Positions 6,717-16,399 are shown, counted from the stretch's first letter. The stretch: 64,000 nucleotides of DNA from Lichenicola sp964247725 (GCA_964247725.1 CAXTVM010000001.1:1-64000); one strand, 5' to 3'. Program-made: numbers and translations. Notes: generated by a model from the sequence alone, not told the origin.

Positions 6717-9554
6717 TCAGTGCAGCGCTCTCATCCACGTTCCGGCTCCGTCGCACTTGGCGGCGATCGCGGTCCACTGTGCCGTGAGCGGCACCGAGGG
6801 AGCGCCCGAGATCGTGTCGGTGCCGGTTGGGGTCAGGACGATCGGGTTGGTGTTCGCATCGACCTTCACCAGGGCATAACCCTTGCTCATGATCGCCGCG
6901 GTGCAGGCTGGCAGCTTCGCCGCATAGGCGGTGCCTGAGGCGTTTGAGGCTTCCACGACGTCCATGGCGGCAGTGAAGGTGAAGGCCGCCGCCTCGGACA
7001 GCACCGGGTATGTCCCGGCGGTCACCGCAATCCAATCCGTGCCGAGGACATTGGATGCGCCCAGCGTGACCCGCGCCCAGCCGACCACGACCGGGCCGGC
7101 GGTGGTCGTCGGCGCCGTGTTCCGCACGTAGTCGCCCGGGTAGAAGAACCCGGCACTCGGCATCGCCGGCGCGGCCTCGACCGGGGTGGAGAAGACCTGC
7201 CCGAAGTTCGCCTGGGTCGGGTCGCCGACCATACCGACGATGTGGAAGCCGGCCGTGCGGACATAGCGCATGCCGACGTTCAGGTTGTCGTCCCGGTCCA
7301 CCGCCGTGTTCGGGAAGAACTCCCGGAGGTCGGCATACTCGATGTTGTCGGCGAAGGTGTTGCCGGTGCCCGCACTGGTCGAGACGTTGGTCACCTCGCT
7401 CATGTTCTTGAACTTGTTGCGCAGCACGGTCAGCCCGGTCGTGCCGTTGTCGATGAACACGGCGTCGAGGCAGTCGGTGCCGTTCCAGTTCCCACTGCCG
7501 CCGCGGCAGCCGTTGATGACATACGGGTCACCATCGAACAGGTTGTCGTCGATGCTGATGTCGGTGATGGCGCCGGGATTGCTGACGTAGATGGCGAACT
7601 GAGCCCAGTTGAAGAAGGTGTTGTGGTCGATGTGGATGTCGGCATACGTGCCGGGCGAGAACGCGATCGGCGTCTTCATGCCTTCGAGGTCGTTGTCGTC
7701 GATGCCGACATCCCGCATGGCGCCGCCCTCGAAGTAGATGCCGACACCCTGCGCAAACGCCAGAGACTGCGTGGTGGAGGGATTTTGCTCGCCGCTGTTC
7801 GACACGAACGGCCCCTCGCCGAAGTCGGTCCAGGACTTGAACCGGCTGTCCGATCCGTTGAACGACGGCAGGTTGGTGCCGAGGTAGTTGTGGCTGATCA
7901 TGAAGGCGTGGCTCTCGCCTATCGCCACCGTGGACGCGGCCGCATTGGCGAAGAACTCGGGCGCCGGGTCCTGGCCGTGCGAAACCCCGGCCGCCGTCTC
8001 GCCCGGGATCGCGGCGTACTGGCCCGGGCGGGCCGAGTGGCCGTCGATGGTGATGTAGGCGTTGTTGCCGTTGTAGCCGTCGACCACCGACCGGGCGACC
8101 AGGTCGGTGATCAGGTTGTTGGAGACGATCACGCCGACCGAGGAACTGTCGCCCTGGGTCGTGCCGTTGGTGTTGGCCGGCGCGGTGTCGACCGAGATGG
8201 CGTTGCCGCGCGGCGAGGTGATGGTGTTGCCGGAGATGACGGCATAACGGGCTGACGCCACGTCGATCGCCGACGTGTCGAAGCACGAGTTGCCCTCGAT
8301 GTCGACGTCCCGACGGGCGTTCCAGACGCCGCCGTAGACGTTGTCGTGCGCCGAGATGCAGTCGTCGTCGTCGTGCTGGATGATGTTGCCCCAGATGTGG
8401 ACGTTGGAACTCGCCCAGACGGGGATGGCGTCGTACTCGATGTAGTTCAGGAAGTTGTCGTGGACGGCGACATCGGACGAATCGTTGACGTAGGGTCCGA
8501 ACGAGCGGCTGTGCTCGAAGTAGCTGCCCGACACGTCGACGCCGTCGACGTTGTCCAGCTCCAGGACCTGGCCGCCGTAACCGGCGACGGCGAAGGTCGC
8601 GGCGCTGCTGTCCGTACTGCCCCAGGTGCCGGTGAACCGCATGTGGTGGACGGCGATGTTGCGCGCGCGGCCGGTGCCGAGCTGGGAGCGGTCCGAGGTG
8701 AACAGCCCGAACTGGCAGTAGGCGCCGGGATTGGCCGCGACATACTGCTGGCAGGTTCCGGTATATCCGGCGGGGATGTTGCCCGTGTTGGCATCGTTCC
8801 AGGTGATGTCGGTGGTGAATTGGCTGGACCCCTCCATCGTGGTGTTGGAGGGTATCGGGTAGGTCTGGCCCGCCGTCGCCAACATGGGGTAGGTGCCGTA
8901 GGGCCAGAGGATATGGGTCCCGAGGTGCGCGCGGGCGTAGGCGAATGCCCTGACGATGGCCGCGTCGTCGCCGGCGGCCGTGCCGTCCAGGCCATGGTCT
9001 GCCAGCTTGTAGGTATCGCCGGCCATCGCGGAGACCGAGCGTCGCGTCGTGTTGGCGGCCGTGTCGCCTGCGGCGGCATAGGTCGTGAAGTCGATGGGAC
9101 CGCCCGGCGAGGTCGAGCTGCCCGCCTGGACGGCGCCGTTGGCCGTGCCCTGGATGCTGGCGATCAGGCTGTTCGGCGCGACCTGGCCGGGGCCCATGCC
9201 GAACGGGATTTGCGAGGTCAGCAGCAGCTTGTTGCCGTCAAGCATGGCGACCCCGGCGGCAGAGCCTTCTGCCGAGCTCGGGATCGCCGCCTGTGCCAGC
9301 GCGGCAAGGGTCGCGCCGGTCCAGTTCCCGCCGTTGCTCGTCGTGAAGCTCAGCGCGTTGCCGCTGCCGTTGGCTGCCAGGCCCCCGGTCCCGCCGCCGC
9401 TCGTCGCCAGCGCCTGCAGCAACGTCTGCGAGCCGACATGGGCGTACGTGATGTCGCCTGTGACGCGCCCTGTCTGCAAACCGCCGGCGGCCAGCGCGCC
9501 GGTCGAAAGCCCAGCCAGGATGATGGCGATAGATGCCAGGAGGCTGCGGCGCAT
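6717..9554 (-). CDS. Right-handed beta-helix tailspike-like protein with signal peptide, 945 aa
   Basis: A Sec-type signal (hydrophobic residues 5-20, cleavage near ALA-A) precedes a fibre-like N-terminal region. A long series of beta-helix rungs with repeated VHDNFL, IWGNII and IEGNSC type patterns follows, as in pectate-lyase-fold tailspikes. The C-terminal 200 residues form a separate beta-rich region. The likely role is binding or depolymerising host polysaccharide. It starts within TGATG, overlapping the preceding gene by one base. No catalytic residues can be assigned by eye. Confidence 0.7.
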   Translation of the reverse strand: MRRSLLASIAIILAGLSTGALAAGGLQTGRVTGDITYAHVGSQTLLQALATSGGGTGGLAANGSGNALSFTTSNGGNWTGATLAALAQAAIPSSAEGSAAGVAMLDGNKLLLTSQIPFGMGPGQVAPNSLIASIQGTANGAVQAGSSTSPGGPIDFTTYAAAGDTAANTTRRSVSAMAGDTYKLADHGLDGTAAGDDAAIVRAFAYARAHLGTHILWPYGTYPMLATAGQTYPIPSNTTMEGSSQFTTDITWNDANTGNIPAGYTGTCQQYVAANPGAYCQFGLFTSDRSQLGTGRARNIAVHHMRFTGTWGSTDSSAATFAVAGYGGQVLELDNVDGVDVSGSYFEHSRSFGPYVNDSSDVAVHDNFLNYIEYDAIPVWASSNVHIWGNIIQHDDDDCISAHDNVYGGVWNARRDVDIEGNSCFDTSAIDVASARYAVISGNTITSPRGNAISVDTAPANTNGTTQGDSSSVGVIVSNNLITDLVARSVVDGYNGNNAYITIDGHSARPGQYAAIPGETAAGVSHGQDPAPEFFANAAASTVAIGESHAFMISHNYLGTNLPSFNGSDSRFKSWTDFGEGPFVSNSGEQNPSTTQSLAFAQGVGIYFEGGAMRDVGIDDNDLEGMKTPIAFSPGTYADIHIDHNTFFNWAQFAIYVSNPGAITDISIDDNLFDGDPYVINGCRGGSGNWNGTDCLDAVFIDNGTTGLTVLRNKFKNMSEVTNVSTSAGTGNTFADNIEYADLREFFPNTAVDRDDNLNVGMRYVRTAGFHIVGMVGDPTQANFGQVFSTPVEAAPAMPSAGFFYPGDYVRNTAPTTTAGPVVVGWARVTLGASNVLGTDWIAVTAGTYPVLSEAAAFTFTAAMDVVEASNASGTAYAAKLPACTAAIMSKGYALVKVDANTNPIVLTPTGTDTISGAPSVPLTAQWTAIAAKCDGAGTWMRALH

Positions 9555-9919
9555 CACTGATTCGCCTCGATCGTCAGGTTGGAGGTCGTGTTGGCCTGCG
9601 CGGCGCAGACGAGAGCTGCCTGAGGGATCTGCGCCGGCAGCTGCCGGTCGAACCCCGGGGCGCCGGCGACGATCTCGAATGAACCCGGCACCCCGGGCCC
9701 AGGCGTGGTGTTGGCCCTGAAGGTGCACCAGACGCTCGGGGCGCCGGCCGCATCGGCGCTTACGGCCATGATCGACGTGCGGCCGCCCGTCGTCGGCAGG
9801 ACCGTGACGGCGACCACCGCCGCGCCGGAGGTTAGGCTGCGGCTGTAATCGGCCGCCCGCGCACCGGACGCGACGAGACCCATCGCCGCGCAGAGCGCGG
9901 CAAAACGGAGATGCTTCAT
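9554..9919 (-). CDS. Small secreted protein in the tail fibre block, 121 aa
   Basis: A clear signal peptide (residues 1-22, ending ARA-A) precedes a mature domain of about 99 residues that is beta-rich and contains two Cys able to form a disulfide. The ribosome binding site AGGAA lies upstream. It is sandwiched between two large signal-bearing spike proteins and coupled to the next by TGATG. It could be a periplasmic partner or chaperone for them. No family was recognised. Confidence 0.65.
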   Translation of the reverse strand: MKHLRFAALCAAMGLVASGARAADYSRSLTSGAAVVAVTVLPTTGGRTSIMAVSADAAGAPSVWCTFRANTTPGPGVPGSFEIVAGAPGFDRQLPAQIPQAALVCAAQANTTSNLTIEANQ

Positions 9920-10026
9920 CTGATGTTCCTGCTGCGGTGGGCGGCTCGTAGGGCGCGGACGCGTGCTTGGGGCGGCTTATCAGCCGCCCGGCAATCGCGA
10001 CGCCGCTGAGCGCCTCTGAGATGAGA

Positions 10027-12171
10027 TCAGTTGGCGACGGGGGCGACCTGCATCGCGAACCAGGCGGTGGTCGACGTGCCCTGTGCCGTGTAGAGGCACA
10101 TCACCGGCACGCCACTGCCGCCATGCGCGGCCTCGGCGGCGGTGGATCCGTAGGCGTTCTTGCGGCCGTCGTTGTCCACGGCCATCTCGCCGGGCGTGCA
10201 GCCGGCGGGCAGGTTCGCGGTGGCGAACGACCCGGCGTAGATGAAGCCGTTCACCAGCACCTTGCCGTCGACCACGATGCCGCCGCCGGGTGCGCCCTTG
10301 TTGGGGTGGAAGTGAACCGCGCCGTCCGGATCGGTGGTCGCGACGGGCTGGTTGCCGTTGGTGGTCGGGTAGTAGTAGCCGCCGTTCGCCGTCACGTTGG
10401 TGCTCGTGACCGAGCCGGTGTCCACGATGCTGCCGTCGGACATGACCTGCAGCGCCTGCGCGCCGCCGACCAGCAGGTCGAGCAGGTAGTTGGGGTATCC
10501 GGCCGGGTAGTTGGCGACGATCCCGCCGATCACGCCGGCCGGCGGAGTGCCGATCTTGAAGGCGCTCTGGCCGTTCTGAAGCCCGTCGATCTCGAAGCCG
10601 GCGTCGTCGTCGAAACGCCAGCTCTGGCCGGTCGTCAGGTATTGCAGCGTGGCCAGGTCGTTGCCGCTGCCGGCGAGGTCGAACTTCAGGACGTGGGTCC
10701 CGTTGCGGCCGGAGTCGAAGGTGATGCCGCTCCAGGCGTTCGCTGCGGTGCTGCCCAGGTCGAGGCTGATCCGCGCGCTGGCGCCGGTCGCGGTGTCCTG
10801 GCTGATCAGCTGCATGTCGTCGGGAGCCAGGGTCGACAGGGTGTCGCCGGCGGGGGGCACCACATCGCGCACACCGAAGCACCGGTTCCCCACGAAGCTG
10901 ACCGTGTTCGGGGTCACCTGCGAGAAGTCGGCGCAGGTCTGCGCGCTCGCGAACAGGCTGCCGTTGTCGTTGTCGCCGAGGATGGCGTTCGTGCTCATCT
11001 GGATCCCGTCCGACCCCGGCATAAATTGGATCGGCGAGCCGTTCAGGCCTTCGAACGCCGTCACGTAGTTCTGGGCGAGGTATCCCTCGGTGACCTTGCC
11101 GTAGAGGAAGCGCCAGCCGGCCGGCGTGGAGGCGCCGAAGGCATAGCCGGTGCCGTTGGTGATCTGGACGTAGGCCGGGCCGCCGGTGAGGTTGAAGCAT
11201 CCGGCGGACTCGTTGTTGCAGTGCACCGAGTCGAACTCGTACTCCTCCGGGGCGACGGCGCCCGGCCCGACGTAGACCGCCCAGGTGCCCTGGCCTGCGT
11301 TCAGGTTCTTAGTGACCACGTACTGCACCAGGCCGGTGACCTGGGCCGACGCGAAGGCGTTGTAGGTCTGCAGGCCGAACACCGTCTGGCCGCCGCCGTT
11401 CGGGTCGGTGGTCCCGTTGGTGCTGGAGGGGCCTTCGATCAGCAGCGCGTTGTGCTGGGTCGGATCGGTCCCAGCCTGACCGGCCAGGAAGGCCACAGAA
11501 CTGTCGGTCAGGGTGTAGGCGGTCGAGTAGCTGACGATGCCGTTTGCGAAGGCGGCGGTGCCGTCGCCGTCGCCGATCGGACCGCTGGTCAGGACGTGGA
11601 CGTTGTGGATCGTGTTGCCGTCGGTGCTGCCGCCGGCATGCGTCTCGGCGTAGATCGCGCGGCCGCCCGACGCCATGGCCTTCATGTTGAAACCGTCGAG
11701 CGAGAACTGTCCGAACCCGGCGCCCCCGGCCGGATAGAGCAGGTCGATCCCGTCGTTGCCGTAGGTCAGCAGCGTCCCGCTGCCGAAGCCCTCGAAGCCG
11801 ATCGAGCCCGGCATGCTGGTCACCGTGATCGGCGACCGGATCACGCACTGGCCGGGCACCAGGATGGTGCCGTAGCCGGCCAGCACGGCGATCGCCGCCG
11901 TCTGGCGGAACGCCGGCGCGTCATCCGTCTTGCCGTCGCATTTGGCGCCCGCGAGGCGGGGATCGAGGAGCGGACCGAAGTTGCCGACATGGAAGGCGGC
12001 CGTCTCGGCGCCCTGGAAGGTCGCGGTGCCGCCGGGAGTGATCGAGTAGCCCGGATTTGGGCCAGGCGCCGCGATGCCGCCGGCGCGGGTGAATGCCGGG
12101 CCGTCGGCCAGCGCCGGCGTGCTGGCCAGCAGCAGCGCCGCGGTCGCGCGGCGGAGGATGCGCATGCTCAT
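10027..12171 (-). CDS. Pectate-lyase-fold tailspike-like protein with signal peptide, 714 aa
   Basis: The N-terminus is a signal peptide with cleavage near ALA-D. From about residue 75 the sequence DGKTDDAPAFRQ is the typical beginning of phage pectate-lyase-3 beta-helix spikes, and the central region has regular Asn-rich rungs. The extreme C-terminus resembles a trimeric fibre tip. Two starts (12171 and 12165) are two codons apart. It overlaps the fibre gene upstream by ATGA. The likely role is receptor binding or polysaccharide degradation. Confidence 0.7.
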   Translation of the reverse strand: MSMRILRRATAALLLASTPALADGPAFTRAGGIAAPGPNPGYSITPGGTATFQGAETAAFHVGNFGPLLDPRLAGAKCDGKTDDAPAFRQTAAIAVLAGYGTILVPGQCVIRSPITVTSMPGSIGFEGFGSGTLLTYGNDGIDLLYPAGGAGFGQFSLDGFNMKAMASGGRAIYAETHAGGSTDGNTIHNVHVLTSGPIGDGDGTAAFANGIVSYSTAYTLTDSSVAFLAGQAGTDPTQHNALLIEGPSSTNGTTDPNGGGQTVFGLQTYNAFASAQVTGLVQYVVTKNLNAGQGTWAVYVGPGAVAPEEYEFDSVHCNNESAGCFNLTGGPAYVQITNGTGYAFGASTPAGWRFLYGKVTEGYLAQNYVTAFEGLNGSPIQFMPGSDGIQMSTNAILGDNDNGSLFASAQTCADFSQVTPNTVSFVGNRCFGVRDVVPPAGDTLSTLAPDDMQLISQDTATGASARISLDLGSTAANAWSGITFDSGRNGTHVLKFDLAGSGNDLATLQYLTTGQSWRFDDDAGFEIDGLQNGQSAFKIGTPPAGVIGGIVANYPAGYPNYLLDLLVGGAQALQVMSDGSIVDTGSVTSTNVTANGGYYYPTTNGNQPVATTDPDGAVHFHPNKGAPGGGIVVDGKVLVNGFIYAGSFATANLPAGCTPGEMAVDNDGRKNAYGSTAAEAAHGGSGVPVMCLYTAQGTSTTAWFAMQVAPVAN

Positions 12172-12704
12172 GTCGCCACCTTGAGGATGCCGCCGTCGGT
12201 ATAAAGGACGCGGCTGCCCGCGATCGGCTGGAAGTCGTCGTTGGTGTCCTGAACCGTTGCCGACAGCACGAGGTCGCCCCCCTTGTCCGAACCCAGGGCG
12301 GCTCTTCCGCCGATCAGGAGCGCGCCGCTGTCATCGAGCGCCGCCACGCCGTCGGGAGCGCCTCGAGCCGCCTCCACGGCCGCCGCAGCCTGGGCCGCTG
12401 ACTGCGCCGCGGCGGCGGCGGCGGCCGCCATGGCCTGGCCCAGCGCCTGTATCTGCTGGTCGACGTAAGCCTTGCTGGCGGCGTGCGCGGGCAGGGTCGG
12501 CAGCTCGGCCAGGGAGAGCGGCCCGGTCATCGTGCCCCCGCTCAGCAGCAGCGCTCTGGCCAGCGCCATCGACAGCGGCACCATGACGGCGGTGGCGACG
12601 CCGCCCGACGTGACCAGCATGAAGACCGTGTCGGTGGCGGCGACGGCCGCCGGCGCACCGAGCGAGGAGACCGGCGTCCCCGCGGTGGTCGTGGTTTCGG
12701 ACAT
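12168..12704 (-). CDS. Tail fibre protein with collagen/coiled-coil-like stalk, 178 aa
   Basis: The motif LSGGTMTGPLSL near residue 54 is a hallmark of phage tail fibre stalks. A long Ala-rich heptad region at about residues 80-115 and a small C-terminal beta region follow. It is too short to be a complete fibre, so it may connect the baseplate to the spike encoded next. The two genes are coupled by ATGA. Confidence 0.7.
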   Translation of the reverse strand: MSETTTTAGTPVSSLGAPAAVAATDTVFMLVTSGGVATAVMVPLSMALARALLLSGGTMTGPLSLAELPTLPAHAASKAYVDQQIQALGQAMAAAAAAAAQSAAQAAAAVEAARGAPDGVAALDDSGALLIGGRAALGSDKGGDLVLSATVQDTNDDFQPIAGSRVLYTDGGILKVAT

Positions 12705-12714
12705 CAGGGCTCCG

Positions 12715-13257
12715 TCAGGCGAGGAGGAAGGGCTGTCCGGTGCCGTCGGTCAGGATCGCGCCGCCCGGCAGCACCAGGGCATTCGGCGGGATCGGCCGGG
12801 TGCCGCCAGCGGGGAGCGCCAGCTGGGGCGCCAGCGCGGGCACCGTCGCCAGGCTGTCGCCGCTGATCGGGATCTGGACCTGCTCGGCGTGGCGGCGGCC
12901 CGCCGTCGTGATCAGTAGGATCCGGATCGTGAACGACGTGTTCGGCTGGCCGCCGCTCAGGAACAGCACCGGCTGGCCCGACAGGATGGTGCACCAGAGC
13001 ACCTGGAGGTCGGTCGGCGTCACCGGCGTCGGATAGGTCACCCGCAGGCCGGCGAGGCGGTCGCCCGTCTCCGCCAGCCAGGCCGCGACGTCGAGCGAGA
13101 AGTCCAGGCAGTCGGCGCTGGCCATCGACGGCCAGACCAGAAGCGAGGAGGCGTTGCTGATCCCGCGGAAAGTGGCGCTGCTCGGTGCCGACAGCACCAC
13201 CGTCCTGGCCGCGCTGGCGGTCCAGCCCGGCGACAGCACATTCGCGATGACTGCCAT
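12715..13257 (-). CDS. Fibre-tail adaptor-like protein, 180 aa
   Basis: The first 100 residues look like an immunoglobulin-type beta sandwich with the pattern seen in phage fibre-tail adaptor proteins, and the C-terminus is Pro/Gly-rich. It lies between two fibre genes. Connecting the fibre to the baseplate is the probable role. The assignment is by resemblance and position. Confidence 0.5.
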   Translation of the reverse strand: MAVIANVLSPGWTASAARTVVLSAPSSATFRGISNASSLLVWPSMASADCLDFSLDVAAWLAETGDRLAGLRVTYPTPVTPTDLQVLWCTILSGQPVLFLSGGQPNTSFTIRILLITTAGRRHAEQVQIPISGDSLATVPALAPQLALPAGGTRPIPPNALVLPGGAILTDGTGQPFLLA

Positions 13258-13258
13258 G

Positions 13259-13519
13259 TCAGGGTCCAGTCGTAGCCGCCCAGGCGGGCATGCCGTCGCT
13301 TCCAGCCGCGCGCCGCTGACCCATCGGCGCCTGCGCCAGGCCGTAAGTGGCGAAGGCCGCGGCTGTCACCAGGACGGCGTCAGCGGGCCAGGTGTTGGCG
13401 GTCGCGTAGGTGGCCTGCAGCGCCTCCGGATAGAAGCAAAGCGTGGTCTTGCTCCAATAGTAGGCCAGCGGCGGCGGCGGGGTTGGTTCGGCGGTCGTCG
13501 TGGTGGTGGTGTTGGACAT
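13259..13519 (-). CDS. Small fibre-region protein, 86 aa
   Basis: It starts MSNTTTTTTAEPTPPPP, then has an aromatic-rich segment YYWSKTTLCFYPEAL and a helical tail. The start at 13519 overlaps the end of the preceding fibre gene by one base (TGATG). It may be a fibre assembly or attachment protein, but no family is certain. Confidence 0.6.
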   Translation of the reverse strand: MSNTTTTTTAEPTPPPPLAYYWSKTTLCFYPEALQATYATANTWPADAVLVTAAAFATYGLAQAPMGQRRAAGSDGMPAWAATTGP

Positions 13520-14166
13520 CAGAAGCCCTCCGCCTTGACGACGACCGAGTAGTTGCCGTCCAGCGCCACGGTGACCCAAGAGGCCGTCAGCCCGCTGACC
13601 GAGACGCCGTTATTGGACGTCGTGTTGTTGACCGAAGTCGCCTGCGCGGAGATCGCCACGTTGGGGAATACGATCGGGAACGGCACTGTATAGATCTGCG
13701 TACCTGCCGGCAGGCTGGCCTTGTCAATGAAGACCCACTGCTCGATGAAGCCGTCGGGCGCGATCCGGTAGCCCGAGTAGAAGCCGGACGACACCGCCGG
13801 GCCGAACGACCGCGAGAATGCCCGGGTACGGATCCAGTAGGTGTTGGCGATCTGGGGGGAAGAGTCTCCAGCGGCCGGCGTCGGCGTATTCGGCGTGCCT
13901 GCGAAGTCCGGGCTGAACAAGGATGCGAAGAGCTTCTGCAGCGCCGTCAGCACCTGGTTGTTGGTGCCCTTCACCGGCGTGATCTCGGCGGCGGCCAGGA
14001 TGGCGAGCGGCTCCTCCTGCTGCTGGTTCAGCCACCAGTCGGGAACGACCGTCGCCTGCAGCCCGGCGGCCGGATTGCCGTTGCTGAAGAAGCCCGGTGT
14101 CAGGCCGGTCCCGCTGGGGACGGCGGGAGCCACGCTGACGGTGGATGGGTCATCGTTGCGATACAA
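13519..14166 (-). CDS. Tail fibre protein with gp53-like C-terminal domain, 215 aa
   Basis: The C-terminal 100 residues, from about GYRIAPDGFIEQW onward, match the pattern of the C-terminal fibre tip domain (gp53-like) often found at the end of phage fibres. The N-terminal half contains a tryptophan-rich baseplate-contact segment. It directly follows the gp48-like gene, the usual position of the fibre in Mu-like tails. Confidence 0.7.
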   Translation of the reverse strand: MYRNDDPSTVSVAPAVPSGTGLTPGFFSNGNPAAGLQATVVPDWWLNQQQEEPLAILAAAEITPVKGTNNQVLTALQKLFASLFSPDFAGTPNTPTPAAGDSSPQIANTYWIRTRAFSRSFGPAVSSGFYSGYRIAPDGFIEQWVFIDKASLPAGTQIYTVPFPIVFPNVAISAQATSVNNTTSNNGVSVSGLTASWVTVALDGNYSVVVKAEGF

Positions 14167-14169
14167 GGA

Positions 14170-14769
14170 TCAGCTCCCGTAGCCGAACAGGACGGTGGTA
14201 TGCGCCGGCGCCAGCCGCTCGAGCTCGCACTGGAGGACCGCGTTGCCGAAGGCCTGCAGCGGCTCGCCGGCGGTGGATTGGCCGGCGCGGAAATAGGTGA
14301 CGGTGGCGGCCGAGGCGTTGACCCGCCACGCAAAGGCCCAGGCGCTGCCATAGGCCGGCTGGCCGGCACGAAGCGTGCCGGCGCGGGCCGGCGCGAACTG
14401 CGTGATCGTGATCTCGAAGCCGAGCGTCGCGGCGTAGCCGACCAGATAGGGGATGCTGCAGCCGCCGGCGTCGGTCAGCCGGGCGACGACCTGCGCGCGG
14501 CGCTGCTGCAGGGTCGGGGCGGGCCCGGCGCACGGATCCGGCAGAGCGAGCGTGCTTTCCCACTCGGGCAGCAGCTCGTCGGTGGTGCCCGGGAAGGCAT
14601 CGACCAGGAGGTCGTTCGCCCGGGCGACGTTGCGCGCATAGGGCGCGCCCAGGATGTAGGCCACGTGGTAGAGCAAACTGTCCGGGTCGCGTGGCCAGAT
14701 CGGGCCGGTAGGCAGCAGCTCCAGCACCTTCTGGCGAAAATCCTCGGTAGAGTATGCGGGTCCGGCCAT
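14170..14769 (-). CDS. Baseplate protein, Mu gp48 / YmfQ (DUF2313) family, 199 aa
   Basis: It starts with the family signature YSTEDFRQKVLELLPTGPIW and continues with the conserved WESTLALPDPC and QQRRAQVVARLTDAGG segments characteristic of Mu gp48/YmfQ. The protein is part of the baseplate wedge. Order relative to gp47 and the fibre is as in Mu. Length is typical. Confidence 0.9.
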   Translation of the reverse strand: MAGPAYSTEDFRQKVLELLPTGPIWPRDPDSLLYHVAYILGAPYARNVARANDLLVDAFPGTTDELLPEWESTLALPDPCAGPAPTLQQRRAQVVARLTDAGGCSIPYLVGYAATLGFEITITQFAPARAGTLRAGQPAYGSAWAFAWRVNASAATVTYFRAGQSTAGEPLQAFGNAVLQCELERLAPAHTTVLFGYGS

Positions 14770-14772
14770 TGA

Positions 14773-15900
14773 TCACGACGCGAAGGTGACAGTGCCGAGG
14801 ACCGGCATGGACCCGACGTTGGCCGCGACGATCGGGCCGGTGGGCGACGCGACCTCGAGAGTCGGCAGCGTGCTGATCGCCTCGAGCGCGCCCTCCCAGG
14901 CATTCGGGTGCACCGTGCCGCCGGGCGCCGAGACGCGTCGGAACATGTCCTGCAGCGCCGCGGTGATCGCCGCCTGGTTGGCCGGGGTGTTGCCGGCGCC
15001 GAGGTCGGTGATGGCGAAGTTGGTGGGCTGCGCGATCGGGGCGCAGACGATCACCAGTGCCGTCACCGCCTGCACCGCATAGATCGCGTTGGCGACCGTC
15101 AGCTGATCGCCGGTGGCGGTCGCGTAGCGGCTCTCCGCGCCGGCCGCGCCGTTGGCGCCGACCGGGAAGCCGCCGGTGGCCGCCTCGGCATCGTCGAGCA
15201 TGATGTAGACGACGACCGTCCCGGCCCCGAAGCCGTTGCGGTTGACCCAGGCCCGGGTGACGCCCGGCACCGCGGTGGCCCAGCCGATGTATTCGGCCTC
15301 GCGGCCATCGCTGCCGGGCGCCTGGTAGGCCGCGATCACGCGCGGCTGATACTCGGCGTCGGTCTCGATGTCCGCGCCCTCGGTGGCGGCGGTCGTGATC
15401 GTGCCGGCGGTCTGCACGCCGGGTACCGGGGAGCCGAGGGTGACCTGCGTGCCCACCAGCGCATTGCCGGCGGAGCCGGGCGTGCTGGCCTTCACCGGGA
15501 CCGTGATCGTGCTGATGTTGCCGTTCACCGTGTTGGCGGTGATGTACTGGAACCCGTCGCTGCGCACGACCACGGTCCCAGCCGGCATCTGGACTTCGAT
15601 GCCCGGCGTGGAGGGGAACGTGGCGTAGCCATCGTTGGCCGAGGTCGCGGGCTTCTTGTTGACGTTCTTGAGGTTGCCCCAGCCTGCCAGATATTCTGCC
15701 GTCGCGGTCCAAGGCACCGCCTGCTTGGCGATCCAGTCGAGATACTCGTAATGCAGCCAGGCGAGCTGCGCCTGCTCCCAGGACAGCGTGCCGAGCACCG
15801 AGAACGGCAGCAGCCCGTCGACGCCCTCGATCCCGGCATCGACGATGTCCTGCTGGCCCTGCTGCTGCAGCGCGGTGAGCGTCTGGCGTGCGAAGGGCAT
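14773..15900 (-). CDS. Baseplate J-like protein, Mu gp47, 375 aa
   Basis: This is the baseplate wedge component. Conserved features include AAATEGADIETDAEYQPRV, GATVVVYIMLDD-like strands and the Gly-rich REAEYIGWATAVPGV region typical of baseplate J. I prefer ATG at 15900, where TGATG couples it to gp46; a longer frame reaches 15924. Adjacent gp46 and gp48 support the call. Confidence 0.92.
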   Translation of the reverse strand: MPFARQTLTALQQQGQQDIVDAGIEGVDGLLPFSVLGTLSWEQAQLAWLHYEYLDWIAKQAVPWTATAEYLAGWGNLKNVNKKPATSANDGYATFPSTPGIEVQMPAGTVVVRSDGFQYITANTVNGNISTITVPVKASTPGSAGNALVGTQVTLGSPVPGVQTAGTITTAATEGADIETDAEYQPRVIAAYQAPGSDGREAEYIGWATAVPGVTRAWVNRNGFGAGTVVVYIMLDDAEAATGGFPVGANGAAGAESRYATATGDQLTVANAIYAVQAVTALVIVCAPIAQPTNFAITDLGAGNTPANQAAITAALQDMFRRVSAPGGTVHPNAWEGALEAISTLPTLEVASPTGPIVAANVGSMPVLGTVTFAS

Positions 15901-16397
15901 CAGTTCAGGCCATCCCATGCCCACTGGAAGCGGAAGCTCTGCGGGCTCGAGGCACCCGGCTGGGCGATCGTCACCCTGATCGTGAGCGCGGTGGCCGTGG
16001 CCCAGGCGGCGGCGGCGGCGACCGAGGCGGCGATGCCCTCATCGATCAGCCACTGCAGCGCCTCGGTGCAGATGTCCTCGGCTTCCTGCGGCACCGCGGT
16101 CTGCGCCTTGGGCCCCGCCTTGAAGGTCCGCTTCAGCTGCCAGAGGCGCGAGCCGATCGGCCGGCCGACATAGGTGTCGCCCCACCAGCCACGGCGGTTG
16201 GGCAGCTGGCTGCCGGGCGTGCCAAGGCCGGCGGCGACGTCGTCGGCACTCGGCTGCGCCGGTGCCACGCGATCGGTGAACAGGCTGACCATGACGGCCG
16301 AGAGCAGCGCGTTGCCGAGCGCCAGGTCGCCGTTGGCGACCGACCAGTTCCCTCGGCCCTGGATTGGGTCCCAGGTCACCGCGATGTCGAGCGCCAT
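15900..16397 (-). CDS. Baseplate protein, Mu gp46 family, 165 aa
   Basis: The sequence follows the gp46 pattern: an N-terminal aspartate-containing strand, GDLALGNALLSAVMVSLFTD near residues 23-42 and NRRGWWGDTYVG near 67-78. It probably forms a small baseplate wedge protein (a lysozyme-less homologue of T4 gp25). It is coupled to gp47 by TGATG. Length is typical. Confidence 0.92.
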   Translation of the reverse strand: MALDIAVTWDPIQGRGNWSVANGDLALGNALLSAVMVSLFTDRVAPAQPSADDVAAGLGTPGSQLPNRRGWWGDTYVGRPIGSRLWQLKRTFKAGPKAQTAVPQEAEDICTEALQWLIDEGIAASVAAAAAWATATALTIRVTIAQPGASSPQSFRFQWAWDGLN

Positions 16398-16399
16398 CG

